This document shows, piece by piece, positions 23,901-34,600 of a DNA stretch of 64,000 nucleotides. Both the position numbers and the translations under genes were made by a program. Each line of letters starts with the position of its first letter. Positions within the stretch are counted from its first letter, which is position 1. Under the pieces are notes generated by a model. It did not search any database. It was not told the DNA's origin and saw nothing but the letters and a program-made list of their open reading frames with translations. This DNA comes from Heliopora coerulea (taxonomy: Eukaryota; Cnidaria; Anthozoa; Scleralcyonacea; Helioporidae), in contig JASJOG010000010.1 in assembly GCA_030142905.1 (NCBI GenBank), positions 1,625,501-1,689,500 of the forward strand, read 5' to 3'.

Positions 23901-26900
23901 ATCCGTAAATAGTGTAATTAGGTATTTAAATTTGATATGCAGAAGTAATATTATTGATTAAAAGTATTAAACTCTGCAACACACAAAGCATCTAAGGAAA
24001 GAATCTTTAAAATCTTAAAAATTCCCAGTTTAGAAATATTATCTTGGTAGATACATATCTTAAGTTTGTATGGTGGTTTGTTTTTTGGTTTTTTTCTTTT
24101 TTTAATTCTCCAACTACTGTAATCTTATCAATTTTATTGCTTTCATTACAATTTTATGTTTTCTGCTTAATTTAATTTTTCTTAATTAAGGGACACTAGT
24201 GACTAGTTTGTCAGTCTGTAAACTGAGCATTTGTGATCATTTAATACAATTTTTGAAACCAAAGATTGAAATTGAAAGAAAGGGCTGTATGGAGTTCAAA
24301 GGTCCTAGAAATTTACATGGTGTGTGGTTGTAGGATTAAATAATATTCCAGAGAGTTATGTACTGTCCCAGTGCAGCAAAATTTACCCAAAAACCACTAC
24401 CTAATGATTTAATCAACAGTTCTCGAAAAATTATGTTCGACATTACATTTTGAATACATAAACTGTCCTCACATTAGGTTTGTCACTTTTTCACCCCAAA
24501 TTTATTCTGAATACTTTTAGAGTAGAGTACTGTAAAGTGTAAAGTGTACAGTGTAACATGTAAAGAGCATAGCCCCAATAGTAACAATGCTACAAATCCT
24601 TGCTTAATAATGCATTCCTGTAGTTCCCACTATTATTTACTTGTCTTTGTGAACACCTGAGTATGCAATAAGCACAAAGTTATAAAAAATCACAAACCAT
24701 GAAATGCAAAAGGTCTCAACCTCAGGATCCAGAATATTTTTGGGATTCATAAACATATTTTAAAACCTAAAAATATTACCAGTACAAGTCCTTGTCATTG
24801 ATTGCAGAAACATGAAGATAATGCATGACATGGCTGTGCCAATGTTTAGGTAACAGGTAGTAATTGCAAGTTTACTACTTCAGAGATTGTTGACCCTGCC
24901 TATGTGAGACCTGAGTTCAACTGGTTCTGGTTGATAGTATTCAGTATGGGGGCCCCTGTTTAGGGTGATGAGTTACCTGTTGCCTTGTAGGTAATGCATT
25001 TTTAGGCAAAGGCTAAGGGTCCTCCCCTGACATAAAATGTTGGCACCAGGAAGGGCATCCAGCCATAAAAATCTCAAGCCTCAAAAGTACTCAACATGGC
25101 AGTCAAGTATCATATGGGGGTCCCCATCACCCCTTGTTAAAACTCAAGATGGGGAACCTGAGGGAAGCGTGCATGGGGGAAACCCCATAGATGAAGGCAA
25201 CACACCTGATGTACCACATGGACCTCAGTTTATAAGGTTTGGTTCATGGAATGTAGGAAGTATGACAGGAAAATCAAGTGAAGTGGTGGAGGTGTTGGAA
25301 AGGTGGAGAGTTGATGTATGCTGTGTGCAGGAGACATGATGGAAGGGTGGAAGCACAAAGATGGTGAGAGGAAAGAGTGCATGGTACAAGTTTCTGTAGC
25401 AAGGATGTCCTGAAGGGATTCATGGTGTGGGGGTGTTAGTGTCAGAGGAGTTTGTGGATAAGGTAGTTGAAGTGAAGCATATGAGTGAACATTTGATGAT
25501 GGTGAAGCTGGTGCTTGGGAAATGTCTGATGAATGTGATATCAGGTTATTGGCCACAGGTTGGATGAAGCCAGATTGAGAAGGACATGTTCTGGAATGCT
25601 GTGTATGACTTAGTAAAAAGACTGAAGAAGGAAGAGATGGTGGTTCTTTGTGGAGATTTGAATGGGCATGTTGGTAGAGAAAGTGATAGGTATGAAGGAG
25701 TACATGAAGGGTTCAGCTATGGTATTAGAAATATGGAGGGTGAAACAATCTTGGAGTTTGGAGATGCAATGAATATGATTGTGTGTGGAATGCAGTTTAA
25801 GAAGGATGACAAGATAGTGACATATTTGTTGGGTAGATTGAATACCACGGTTAACTACCTGATGATACATAAACAGGACAGGAAATGTCTCTGGGATGCA
25901 AAATCAATTCCTGGAGAAGAAGCAGTATCACAACATCACAGGGCTGTGAAAGTTTATTTTGTATAAATCCTGAAACAGCTCTAAAAATCCTGAAACAGCT
26001 CTAAAAATCCTGAGATTTCTTATTCAAAAAATCCTAAGAAAATCCTAATTTAAAAGTGAACTTAAAACACTTTCAAAATCCATTTTCATTATTCTTTAAT
26101 TCAGAAACCCCAACAACAATACACACATAATTGTTAGTCTTTTGAAAGAGATGAGATGGCATTCCTACATCTTTCAATCATTTCATTTGTTGGCTTGAAG
26201 TCAAAGAACTGTTCAGATCCATTAAACTGAATGGAAAGTAATGCTGATAGAGTTTCTGTAGACAAACTGTTTTGTAGCTTAGTCTTATTCAACCCTAGGT
26301 GGCTGAACATTCTTTCAATATCTGCATTACCATATGGTATTACGAGAATGGCCTTAGCTAGTTTGGAAAGCAGAGGATATTGGACATCACCAGCGATGTC
26401 TGTGACTGCACTAACTTCGTGCCAGTATTCATTGATAGCCATGTTTTGCCTGTGAAATGGAAGCTCAGATGTACAGTAGTCCATATACTCTTGAGCAAGA
26501 GCTGGCCTTTCACTTTCCTTGATAACTTGTGGGAAGAAGCTTGCAACTGTGCAAACTTGAGCAGCATTTCTAAAATTATTTGCAAAAGGCTGAATCTGGT
26601 CAATATTTTCCAGCAGGTCATAAGTGACTGGCAACTTCTTAATAGCATTGACTGCACTTGCTATCCAGAATTTTTGACAAATAGTGTGGAAATTTCTTAC
26701 TTCAGCAGTGGATAAATCACTTTCAGATGTATATTGCTGGGCCCTTTCTCCAATAAAGACTTCATGTAAAGGCTTATATGTACCAGTACCATCAACATTA
26801 ACATCATTCAGGGGCATTTCAAGTACTGATGGATCCATGAAACATAGAATAAGCTTCTTGATAAAGCTATGTACCTCTTGTCGAAGAACATGCAGAGCAG

Positions 26901-29900
26901 GTGCTTGTTGTTGCATCATTTTGTTGAAAATATTTATAACTGGTAAGGCATCACTTAGGAACAGCAGAAGAAGCCTGAACAAGGGGTTTTCAAGGCTTTG
27001 CATGATTCTTTGAATTGAGGCTGAACTTTCTGCAGCTGAATGGCTCATTTTGATTCTAGCAAAGGATTCCAACATGTGAAGTCCATTAGATATCCCATAA
27101 TATTTTTTATGGTGAGGTCACACTGTTCCACGCATGCACAAGTATCACCTACAGTGGTGCTCTATGTGTCTGTGGGAATAGGGGCCCAGCTCTACAAAAT
27201 CCGAAGATTTAACTGGATAGTGTAAAATCTGTTCGAGTTGAAACTGGGGCAATTAAATATCTGACTATTTGGACAAAATCTGAAACTTTCACAGCCCTGT
27301 CACCATTTGATACTGGCCGATATGAGAGTGAAGGAGTGCAGTGAAAGGCCAGAGGAAAAAATTCCAACCAAGGAGAAAGGTGTGGAGGCCGAATGATGAA
27401 AATGTGCAAAGGCAATTCCAGGATAAACTGGTTCTGGGGGAGGCAGGGGAAGGTGATGTGAATGTGGTATGGGAGAAGACAAGAGATTGTTTGTTGAACA
27501 TGCCAAGTGAGGCATGTGGAAAGACAAAAGGATCACCAAGATATGTGCAGACGTAGTGAAATGAAGAGGTTGAGAAGAAGGTGAATAAGAAGAAGTCAAA
27601 GTTCAAGCTGTGGTGTCAGGCAAAGGGTACTGCTGCAGAAAAGGCAGTGTTGAAGGAGTATGTAGCAGCAAAGAAGATTGCAAAGAAAGCAGTTGCTCAG
27701 GCCCAGCACTGTGAGAGAAAGAGATTAGGGGAAAAGCTCAACACAGAAGAAGGGCAGAAATCTGTGTTCAAGATAGCAAAACAGATGGTGAAGGAAAGGT
27801 AGGATATGGTTGGAGTGAACTGCCTGAAGGATGAAAGTGGAAATATAGTTGTGAAACTGGAGATGATAAAGAAGAGATGGAGGGAGTATATGGAGCAACT
27901 ATTGAATGTAGAGAATGATTAGGATGGAATGGTAGAATGTGGAATAGTTGAAGGACTAAGAGAGCTTATCACAGAGACGGAAGTAGAGAAGGCAATAAGG
28001 CAGATGAAAAGTAGGAAGACAGGTGGTCTGATGGAATTGGTGGGTGAGATTATCCGTGCAGGTGGTCAGGTAGGGGTGAAGATGATGGAGATCTGCAATA
28101 TGGTAGTGGATGAGGAAAAGATACCAAGGAACTGAGTACCCTTTTACCCATTTATAAGGGGAAAGGTGATCCATTAGAGTGTGGGACACATAGGGCAATA
28201 AAGCTGTTAGAACACAGGATGAAGGTATTTGAGAGGGTTCTGGAGAGAAGGTTGATAGGGAAAGTAAATATTAATGGCATGCAGTTTGGATTTAAGCCAG
28301 GAAAGGGGACAACAGATGGGATCTTTGTGGTATGACAGATGCAAGAGAAATTTCTGGCAAAAAAGAGACCATTGTATTACACATTTGTGGATCTGGAGAA
28401 GGCATTTCGAGGCTCAAAATATAGCACGCACATGTGCATGAATGCACGTAAAATTCAAGGTGTGAATGTAACTTTTGTCACTTACATGCACTGCGTGTAC
28501 GTAGAAATTTTCACACAGTGACTGCATGGGCTGCACTTCATAATCAGCATCATTACCTTAGCTTCAGAGTAATGATTGGACATGGGACATAGTAGTAGTT
28601 TGTAGCAAATAGCATATCAATATTATTTAACTGATAATTCAATCATGAATGATTCTTAATCCACTGTGCAATCTTACGCCCATCTTTTTGCCATAATCAT
28701 CAAGTGAGCCTGCATTCTGAGGAGTCTCACTTGAAAACTTCAAGTAAACCAAATCATTATTCAAAAGAAGTGAAATTGTGTTTCGAGAATTTTTTTGAAC
28801 ATGTCTGTGCAAATAAATAATTGGTGGTGCAGGTAGTTAAAAAAGTTAGGTGCATGCTGTGCATGTAAGATTTTCCTATTAATTCAGGCCTTGCATTTGA
28901 TAGGATACCAAGAGAAGTGGTTAGGTGGGCATTGAGAAAGCTGGAGGTTGAAGAATGGCTGGTGAAAGCAGTGGTGATAATGTATAAGAAAGTGAGAACA
29001 ATGGTGAAAACAAAGCATGGAAATGGTGAGGAGTTTGAGGTGAAGGTTGGGGTACATCAGGGATTGGTTCTGAGTCCATTTCTGTTTGTGGCTGTGATGG
29101 AGGGGCTGATGGAAGACATTAGGGAGGGCCTGCCATGGAAGCTGTTATATGCTGATGATTTAGTTCTGATGGCTGAGAGCATTGAGGAACTTAAGGGGGA
29201 AGCGCTGTGGTGGAAAGAGTGCATGGAGGTGATTTGGTTGAACATGAACACTGGTAAAACAAAGGTGATGGTGTCAGGGAAGAATTGTGGTGATGTTGAA
29301 AGACTGGGGAAGTGGCCATGTACTGTATGTGGAAAGGGTGTTGGGAGCAATTCTATCAGATGTATGGGATGCAGTGGATGGATACATAAGTGATGCTCAG
29401 GTATGAAGGGCTCTCTGGTTAGAGCTGAGGATACATTTGTGTGCAAGATGTGTGAAAGAGCAGGTGATGAAGAGGACAGGAATGTGGAGGAGAGCTTGAA
29501 TCTGGGAAATGGGGTTCACTTAGAGAATGTTGGGAAGTTTTGTTACCTGCGTGATAGGCTGAATGGGGGTGGAGGAGCAAATTCTGCATCCATAGGAAGG
29601 GCACGTTGTGCATGGAAAAAGTTTAAAGAGTTATCATGGATCTTGGCAAGGAAGTGTCACTTAAACTGAAGAGGAAGCTGTACGTGACGTGTGTGAGGAG
29701 TGCTATGATACACGGAAGTGAAACATGAGCAATGATGGCAGATCAGAGTGGGAGATTGGAATGTACAGAGATGAGGATGATGAGATGAATGTGTGGTGTA
29801 TCACTAAGGGATAGAGGGCTGAGTGCAGAGCTGAGGGAAAGAATGGGGATTGAGTCAGTGTCTGATGCTGTGAAACAGAATAGGTTAAGATGGTCGGGAC

Positions 29901-31699
29901 ATGTGCTGCGGAAGGATGATGATGATTGGTGAAAAAGATTATGTTGTTTGAGGTGGAAGGTAAGAGAGGATGGGGAAGGCTGAGGATGACATGGAACCAG
30001 GTGGTGAAAAGGGACACGAGAAAGTGCAGGTTGAAAAGGGAAGATGCAAAGGATAGGGAGAGGTGGATGAGGCTGCTGTGTAGAGCTGCCAGCCAACCCC
30101 TGTGTAAGCAGGGAAAACGACTGTAAAATGACTGTTGTTGTTGCTGTAAAACAATTGGATGTAAGAATAACTCGAGTCTTGCATATTGTTGGTACTGTAT
30201 ATTAAAAAATACATGTATGTTGCAGAGTAAAATTTAAGAACTATTTTGCTTTGATCTTGTTAATTGAATCATTCATTTTTGCAATGAAATTCCAATACCT
30301 ACAAGTTATTCTCTTGAATTCTCTGATATTGCTTTATTACTTGTACTTTTTACTGCAACATTGTATACTAAATATAAATATCAGTAAATTACAATTTATA
30401 ATGCTAATGATAATGTAGTGTATCTTTAATATGCTAATCTGTCCAGATGTCACTGATGTCTGATGGGACACTGATGATATTGGTAAATGTTCAGGCTAAA
30501 CTGTACTCTGAGTAATACACTAGACCAATTGACTTTTTGAAACAATTTTTAACAGTGGACTCACTATAAAATGCTGAAAATGGATATCTGTACACCTGGA
30601 CAAAATTTTAATAACTCTATCAGTATTTATAATCATTTTTTATTGAAAATTTTAAAGTTACACCTGAAACACTTAAGTTGTCAGAGCCTTTGAAATGCTA
30701 TGGTTGGAGTGGGCAATAGTCAGCAAACTTTTTGGGATGACTAAATTTTTTAGTCAGTAATATTTATCTGATGAAATCACCATTTTTTAAACCAAGAGGT
30801 AATGGTGTTTAGCTTATTGATAGGAACATGGAGGTCATTGATCTAAATTCTAAAATCATTTTGTTTAATTAAACAATTCCTTTTTAGATGCTGAGGATGT
30901 TACAACATTCAACCACCACTATCACCATCAACATCAACCAACATATTATCCTTTCTTAATGCCCAAGAGGGAAAATGGAGAATGACTATACATTTAACAT
31001 AGCCATTCCCAGGTACCATCATTTCACAAACTTGTCTAGTTCTGATGGCACTGTATTTATCTGTTGTGAATTGAAATTTGTTTTGATTTGCTGTGGAACA
31101 TTTTACCTGAAATACAAACATATGTCTTCCACCAGGTACTGGTCCAACCAAAACAGAATCCAAAACTTGGTCATAATCAGAGTTCTCAGCAGAGCCAACG
31201 TATATAATTTTCCATTCTAAGTCTGTATAAAACATAAATAAGAACCTTACAGTAGGATATTTAACGAAACTGGAAACATTCTATTCAGCGTTATTAAATT
31301 CTCACATTGAATGTAAGCACTCATGTTAAAGCTACAGCCAATTACTTAAAGCATCTTTCTACAGAAATATTCCAATACACTCCTCTTTTGTTCAAAGTCT
31401 TTTCTGAGTGATGATACGTTGACATTCATCAATGACGACGAAAATTCAGCGAAATACTGTAGAGATCGAACATTAAGCGAGTTTAGAAGTTTTGAATCGC
31501 TGTCACGAAAATCTAACTACATCTGAACACATTAGTCCATACATCTCTTTTACAAAAGCAATTATCTACCCCTCGGGAGTCTTCCTTTACCTTCACTGAG
31601 ATCCTCTAAACATTCAAATGTAATTTCGAATTGAAATGGATTGAAGTACGGCGACGGGTTGTCAAGAACAGTAACATTGCAAATGTTCACTTTGGCCAT
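20790..31699 (-). CDS. ASF1: Histone H3-H4 chaperone ASF1 (four exons, complete)
   Basis: Nuclear chaperone that binds an H3-H4 dimer and passes it to CAF-1 or HIRA during nucleosome assembly. Exons: 31591-31699 (ATG at 31699), 31107-31222, 23601-23777 and 20790-20906 (TGA at 20792-20790). Lengths 109, 116, 177 and 117 join in frame to 172 codons plus stop. The family core is continuous: [63 protein letters not shown] and IGYYVNNEY...LRENPP, ending [20 protein letters not shown]. It covers the whole 155-residue immunoglobulin-like core. After it comes only a tail of roughly 17 residues, much shorter than the acidic tail of human or yeast ASF1. Intron 2 is 7.3 kb and holds nested transposons. 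The call is firm. Confidence 0.97.
21640..22465. repeat. Cluster of three diverged ~75-bp repeat units
   Basis: Three related units lie at about 21655-21728, 22256-22337 and 22395-22465. Each reads roughly AAAATC-TCTGGCATTAGCC-G, a variable block, TTCTAAAGTGCACTCTTGCC, then CCCTTAATGGGTTAA. They are in ASF1 intron 3. A fourth related copy is at 50233-50460 in the opposite orientation. No coding potential. Confidence 0.65.
22470..23600. other. ASF1 intron 3, no other feature seen
   Basis: AT-rich intron sequence between the repeat cluster and ASF1 exon 3. I see no gene, tRNA or clear mobile element in it. Confidence 0.5.
23601..23777 (-). CDS. ASF1: ASF1 exon 3
   Basis: Encodes [19 protein letters not shown] through [10 protein letters not shown], 59 codons with phase 0 at both ends. 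It carries the strand that contacts the histone H3 C-terminus in known ASF1 structures. Confidence 0.96.
25037..25938 (+). pseudogene. RTE-like element: APE endonuclease domain (broken)
   Basis: The frame runs [13 protein letters not shown] (metal-binding Asn), CCVQET (catalytic Glu), [13 protein letters not shown] (Asp/Asn) and finally VSQHH at the terminal catalytic His. Stops interrupt it at about 25338 (TGA after QET, expected Trp) and 25564 (TGA). The sequence stops at VSQHH because a hAT element is inserted there; the frame resumes after 27299 as [11 protein letters not shown]. Its job would have been to nick target DNA for reverse transcription. Confidence 0.85.
25964..26012. repeat. 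20-bp tandem repeat inside the hAT element
   Basis: Two and a half copies of TGAAACAGCTCTAAAAATCC just inside the left inverted end, a possible subterminal transposase-binding array. Confidence 0.8.
26134..27075 (-). CDS. hAT transposase, C-terminal part
   Basis: An uninterrupted 313-codon frame that fits the C-terminal half of hAT transposases (full proteins are usually 600-700 residues). The hAT dimerisation block is clear near residue 250: [20 protein letters not shown], then [20 protein letters not shown]. The N-terminal zinc finger and the first catalytic Asp region are absent; only about 220 bases separate the start from the element's right end. It is therefore a truncated copy, though its open frame suggests a fairly recent one. 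It would act on its own inverted ends only with a full-length partner. Confidence 0.88.
   Translation of the reverse strand: MLESFARIKMSHSAAESSASIQRIMQSLENPLFRLLLLFLSDALPVINIFNKMMQQQAPALHVLRQEVHSFIKKLILCFMDPSVLEMPLNDVNVDGTGTYKPLHEVFIGERAQQYTSESDLSTAEVRNFHTICQKFWIASAVNAIKKLPVTYDLLENIDQIQPFANNFRNAAQVCTVASFFPQVIKESERPALAQEYMDYCTSELPFHRQNMAINEYWHEVSAVTDIAGDVQYPLLSKLAKAILVIPYGNADIERMFSHLGLNKTKLQNSLSTETLSALLSIQFNGSEQFFDFKPTNEMIERCRNAISSLSKD
27300..29400 (+). pseudogene. RTE-like element: linker and reverse transcriptase (broken)
   Basis: After the hAT insertion the frame continues through a Lys-rich linker (27580-27800), then RT blocks: [49 protein letters not shown] and motif A VDLEKAF, which is split at 28408 by a second insertion. 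It resumes at 28893 as [16 protein letters not shown] and goes on to motif [14 protein letters not shown] and motif [11 protein letters not shown]. Stops at 27557, 27800, 27919, 28132 and 28335 replace expected Trp, Arg or Asp positions. The catalytic YADD is intact but the copy cannot be translated whole. Confidence 0.87.
28408..28892. mobile_element. Small non-coding insertion in RT motif A (MITE-like)
   Basis: Splits the RTE-like frame between LEKAF and DRIPRE. The flanks share GCATTT (28402-28407 and 28893-28898), consistent with a target duplication. The ends are weakly inverted (AGGCTCAAAATATAG against AGGCCTGAATTAATAG). About 485 bases with no coding capacity. Confidence 0.65.
29318..29460 (+). 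pseudogene. PHD-like zinc finger after the reverse transcriptase
   Basis: The frame reads [18 protein letters not shown], then GWIHK, a TGA where Arg or Lys is expected, CSGMKGS, and FVCKMC. Spacing is C-x2-C-x9-C-x2-C-x4-H-x2-C-...-C-x2-C, the C4HC3 order of a PHD finger, including the Trp just before His. It follows directly after the RT block ending [13 protein letters not shown], so it is part of the element's protein. The role is not known; chromatin binding is a guess from the fold type. Confidence 0.72.
29461..30124 (+). pseudogene. RTE-like element: C-terminal domain (broken)
   Basis: Continues as [27 protein letters not shown], then with frame and stop damage [28 protein letters not shown] and [20 protein letters not shown]. 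These are the segments usually seen downstream of RT in RTE/CFDP2-like non-LTR proteins. The coding part ends near 30124, before the GTTGTTG tail. Confidence 0.78.
31107..31222 (-). CDS. ASF1: ASF1 exon 2
   Basis: The acceptor TATACAG|AC completes Asp and restores the conserved DLEW; a CTTAG acceptor 6 bases further on would delete Asp-Leu. The exon ends RHMFVFQ in phase 0 before GTAAAA. Confidence 0.95.
31591..31699 (-). CDS. ASF1: ASF1 exon 1
   Basis: Starts [20 protein letters not shown], matching the invariant ASF1 N-terminus, which fixes the start codon. It ends one base into an Asp codon before a GTAAAG donor. Confidence 0.96.
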
Positions 31700-34600
31700 T
31701 TGATTTGAAGATCTTTGTACCGCTTGAGGACTTCAATGAATGATCAACATCAATACTTAATCTCACACAAACCACAAATGAGTTAAGAGATTGGCACTAA
31801 AGTGTAATCTTTTCTTTGTGAACAAGTATGCAATTTTAGAAATGGCGGGAGATAGCAGGATGTGAGTTTTTAATTACCAGATCTCCTCTCCTCCATGTGA
31901 AAAATGATACATGGGAGCGATCACTGGAGCGAAATGGGAGATCTAGACACTACATTGGGATCGTGCTTTAGACAGTGAAGTCAGGGGTGGCGCCAGGAAT
32001 TCCCCGACGCAGGGGCTAAGGTCCCCAAGACGGGGGCTAAGGTTTTGGTGCAGGAAAATGCATTATTTGTTTTGGAAATTAATGCATATGCATGGGTAAA
32101 TGAACAATTCGCGGACACAAAGTGAAGTCTGAAGTCACGTTTGAATAGTCCGCAGTATTCTAAACTCGCAAAGCCACAAAACCATAAAGGTGATACCGAT
32201 AATTATGGTTTTAGGCCAGCTTGCCCAGCAACATCAGTGTCAGTTTGCTTGTTCGTTCGTTTTCACATTATTCCCCCTGATTTTCTCGTAAAAATTCTTT
32301 CCGCTTTTATTATTCACATTTAAGCAAGATAATTTGTTTTTCCTTATACCAGTTTGAGAAAACAAACACGAATATTTAAAGTTTCCCTCACGTGGGAAAG
32401 TGGGAGTGGGGGTCTAGCGCCCCCTATTTTTCAGGATAGGGGGATTGGGACCCCAAAAAATTCGCTACCAAAACACGCGAGTTAAGTGGTTTGTAGCTTA
32501 CTAGTAAACATTGATTCTTAATTCTTGTGAAAATTGTAATAAACGTTAGTTATACGTTAAACGTTCGTTAAAGAGATTACAAAGAGTTGTTGCACTAACG
32601 TATTTCGAGATGAACAATGCCTGGGGTTTTTAAATATTTAGTGATTGTTATCCTCCAAATTAAAATACTAGCAATATTTTCCATAGCAAAAGACAAAAAT
32701 AAACGCTTCCCGTCAAGTATTTTCTTTGCAATAATACTAAGAGATGAAAGAATTAGAAAGTGGAGACGACCGAAATTTTAACCAGAATTACCCTCAGATA
32801 AGTTTAATGCGTATAGATTTAAAATAAATTGCGGAGACGTGTTGCGTCTCGTCCATAATCTTTATAGATACACTAGAGCAACTACAACAACTTTGGGAAA
32901 TTGGTCAGCTATTGTCGAAAAAAGTTGAAGGTTGACTAAAGTTATGTTGCTTTTGATCATAATATTTTGTGGTGAAATTGCCTCAAAATGCTGGAAATCG
33001 CATTTAAGCTCATATGAAAATCTAAAATATTCCAGGGGATCATGCCCCCGAACCCCCTCGAGGGTTCTCGCGCCTTCGTTCCTCGGCCAGACCCCCTTAC
33101 CATGAACATCTTACGGCGATGAGTGAATTTGTGTCCTATTACTTGGTTGGGTTGTAGCGAGCAGACAGCAGACTTCCAAAAAGGTTTTAGCTCTCTCATA
33201 CGCAGGAGACCCTGATCAGTGATCGGGACCCAAAGAGGTTTCTGTGTCATACGTTTTTAAAGATTTCGAAATTAAAGCTTCTATTCAGTGGCTTTATGGA
33301 GAACTTTAGTGAATTTCATAGGCGTACATGCCGGGGGTGCTGGGGGCCGCAGTTCCGCTCTGATTCAGGCATCGTCAATTTTTTCGGGCAACATTTCCAT
33401 TTGTCGGGAATAAATCTTTATCTTCTCATGACTTGGGATCATAGAGGAAAAGCTCAGCACTTTTAGACCTAACGTACTGTCAGTTGATATTGTTTTGTTT
33501 GTACTCATTTCGACGTCATTTTAGTGTTGTATAAAATATATAATGAGCGCAGTTTTGTTGAAGGCATGACTGAGTGGTTGGTTCATTTTGAAAATTCGGG
33601 GGACGAAGAAAATTTTAGGGCAACAGGCCTCAGCCCCCCCCAGTTGAAGTCGGTCCCGTACGCTTATGGTCAATTTCCCAGTTTTCTACGTGTTAGTTTT
33701 CTTACTCTGCTCCTTTTGGCATAGTAAGCTCTTTCTTGAAGTCTGCTTTACGGTGTTTTGAGATTTCCTGTGTTATCCAATAAAAGAAGGTTCAAAAGAC
33801 TTACGCAACTGTTTCTCTACTTAACTAAGATGCCTGGACTGCTTTCACGCTTAACTGTAATAACATTTAACTCTTTTTCAAAAAATATTTTATTCTGAAT
33901 GTTTTACTGATTTTTAAAATTTTGTTTCTTACTCGATAGGTATTGAAGAAAAAAAAATTGTGTCGAAGCGATGTTTCAAGCAGTTTTACAACTGTATGCA
34001 TATTTTCTTCTCGATAACTGTGAAAAGATAAAGAAGTTATAACCAATTTTCCTGTTCCTGTGCTAACAATTGCTGCAATCAGCTACACCACAGGCGTTGC
34101 TACAGATTTTTGTCCTTATCTTTAATTTTTCTTTCTGTTTTTTATTTACATGGACTTGTTTTCAGTGCAGCAATTAGATGGAGTTCGGGAAAGTTTCCCC
34201 GTATTCTCTAATGGTTTATAAAAGAGAATACAAATAGTACCTACACTGGTGCCATTGTCATAATAACGATGATGTCATAAAATGCAAAAGACAGCAGAGC
34301 ATAATTAAATCAAGGAAACATTGTTTCCAGCCTTCCGATGGGTTTTGAAAACCTTCTTTTTTTCCCATTTCTTTTTTTTACTTCATTTTTAGTGAATGGA
34401 CTTCGAAGTTTTGGATGAGCGTTTCATAACTGGAGTAAGTCCTTAAACTTAGATATGAAAAATGAAACAAAAAACGGTTTTAATCCATCCCTTGATGGAA
34501 GGCCACCATAAATCAAGGAATAAACATGAATGTTATGTTGAAAAATACAAATAATCGAAAACAAGGAGGCAAAGTTCCATTGTCTTTGACTTATTGACAA

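Larger units (their letters stand above)
25939..27299 (-). mobile_element. hAT DNA transposon inserted in the RTE-like endonuclease
   Basis: Bounded by inverted ends: CAGGGCTGTGAAAGTTT starts at 25939 and its inverse ends at 27299, with further matching ATTTTGT at the inner edge. CAGGGNTG ends are typical of hAT. It carries a minus-strand transposase remnant and a 20-base tandem repeat near its plus-strand left end. Only TCA is shared by the immediate flanks, so the expected 8-bp target duplication is not clear; a few flanking bases may have been lost. Confidence 0.85.
24890..30148 (+). mobile_element. RTE-like non-LTR retrotransposon, degenerate, with two nested insertions
   Basis: Lies in ASF1 intron 2, antisense to the gene. 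In order it encodes an APE-type endonuclease (about 25200-25938), a linker, a reverse transcriptase (about 27950-29290), a PHD-like finger (29320-29460) and a C-terminal domain ending near 30124. It finishes in a GTTGTTGTTGCTG tail at 30131-30145, as RTE-type elements often do. Removing the hAT insertion (25939-27299) and the small insertion (28408-28892) leaves about 3.4 kb, near the usual RTE size. Many in-frame TGA and TAG codons, mostly at expected Trp or Arg positions, show that it is dead. Clade assignment is inference from length, tail and RT look. Confidence 0.85.

Noticed and set aside
25230..25870. Minus-strand open frames opposite the endonuclease
   Set aside because: They are antisense shadows of the plus-strand endonuclease, with His/Pro/Ser-rich low-complexity translation.
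29057..30214. Minus-strand His/Pro/Ser-rich proteins
   Set aside because: Antisense of a G/A-rich coding strand, no domain, overlapping each other in several frames.
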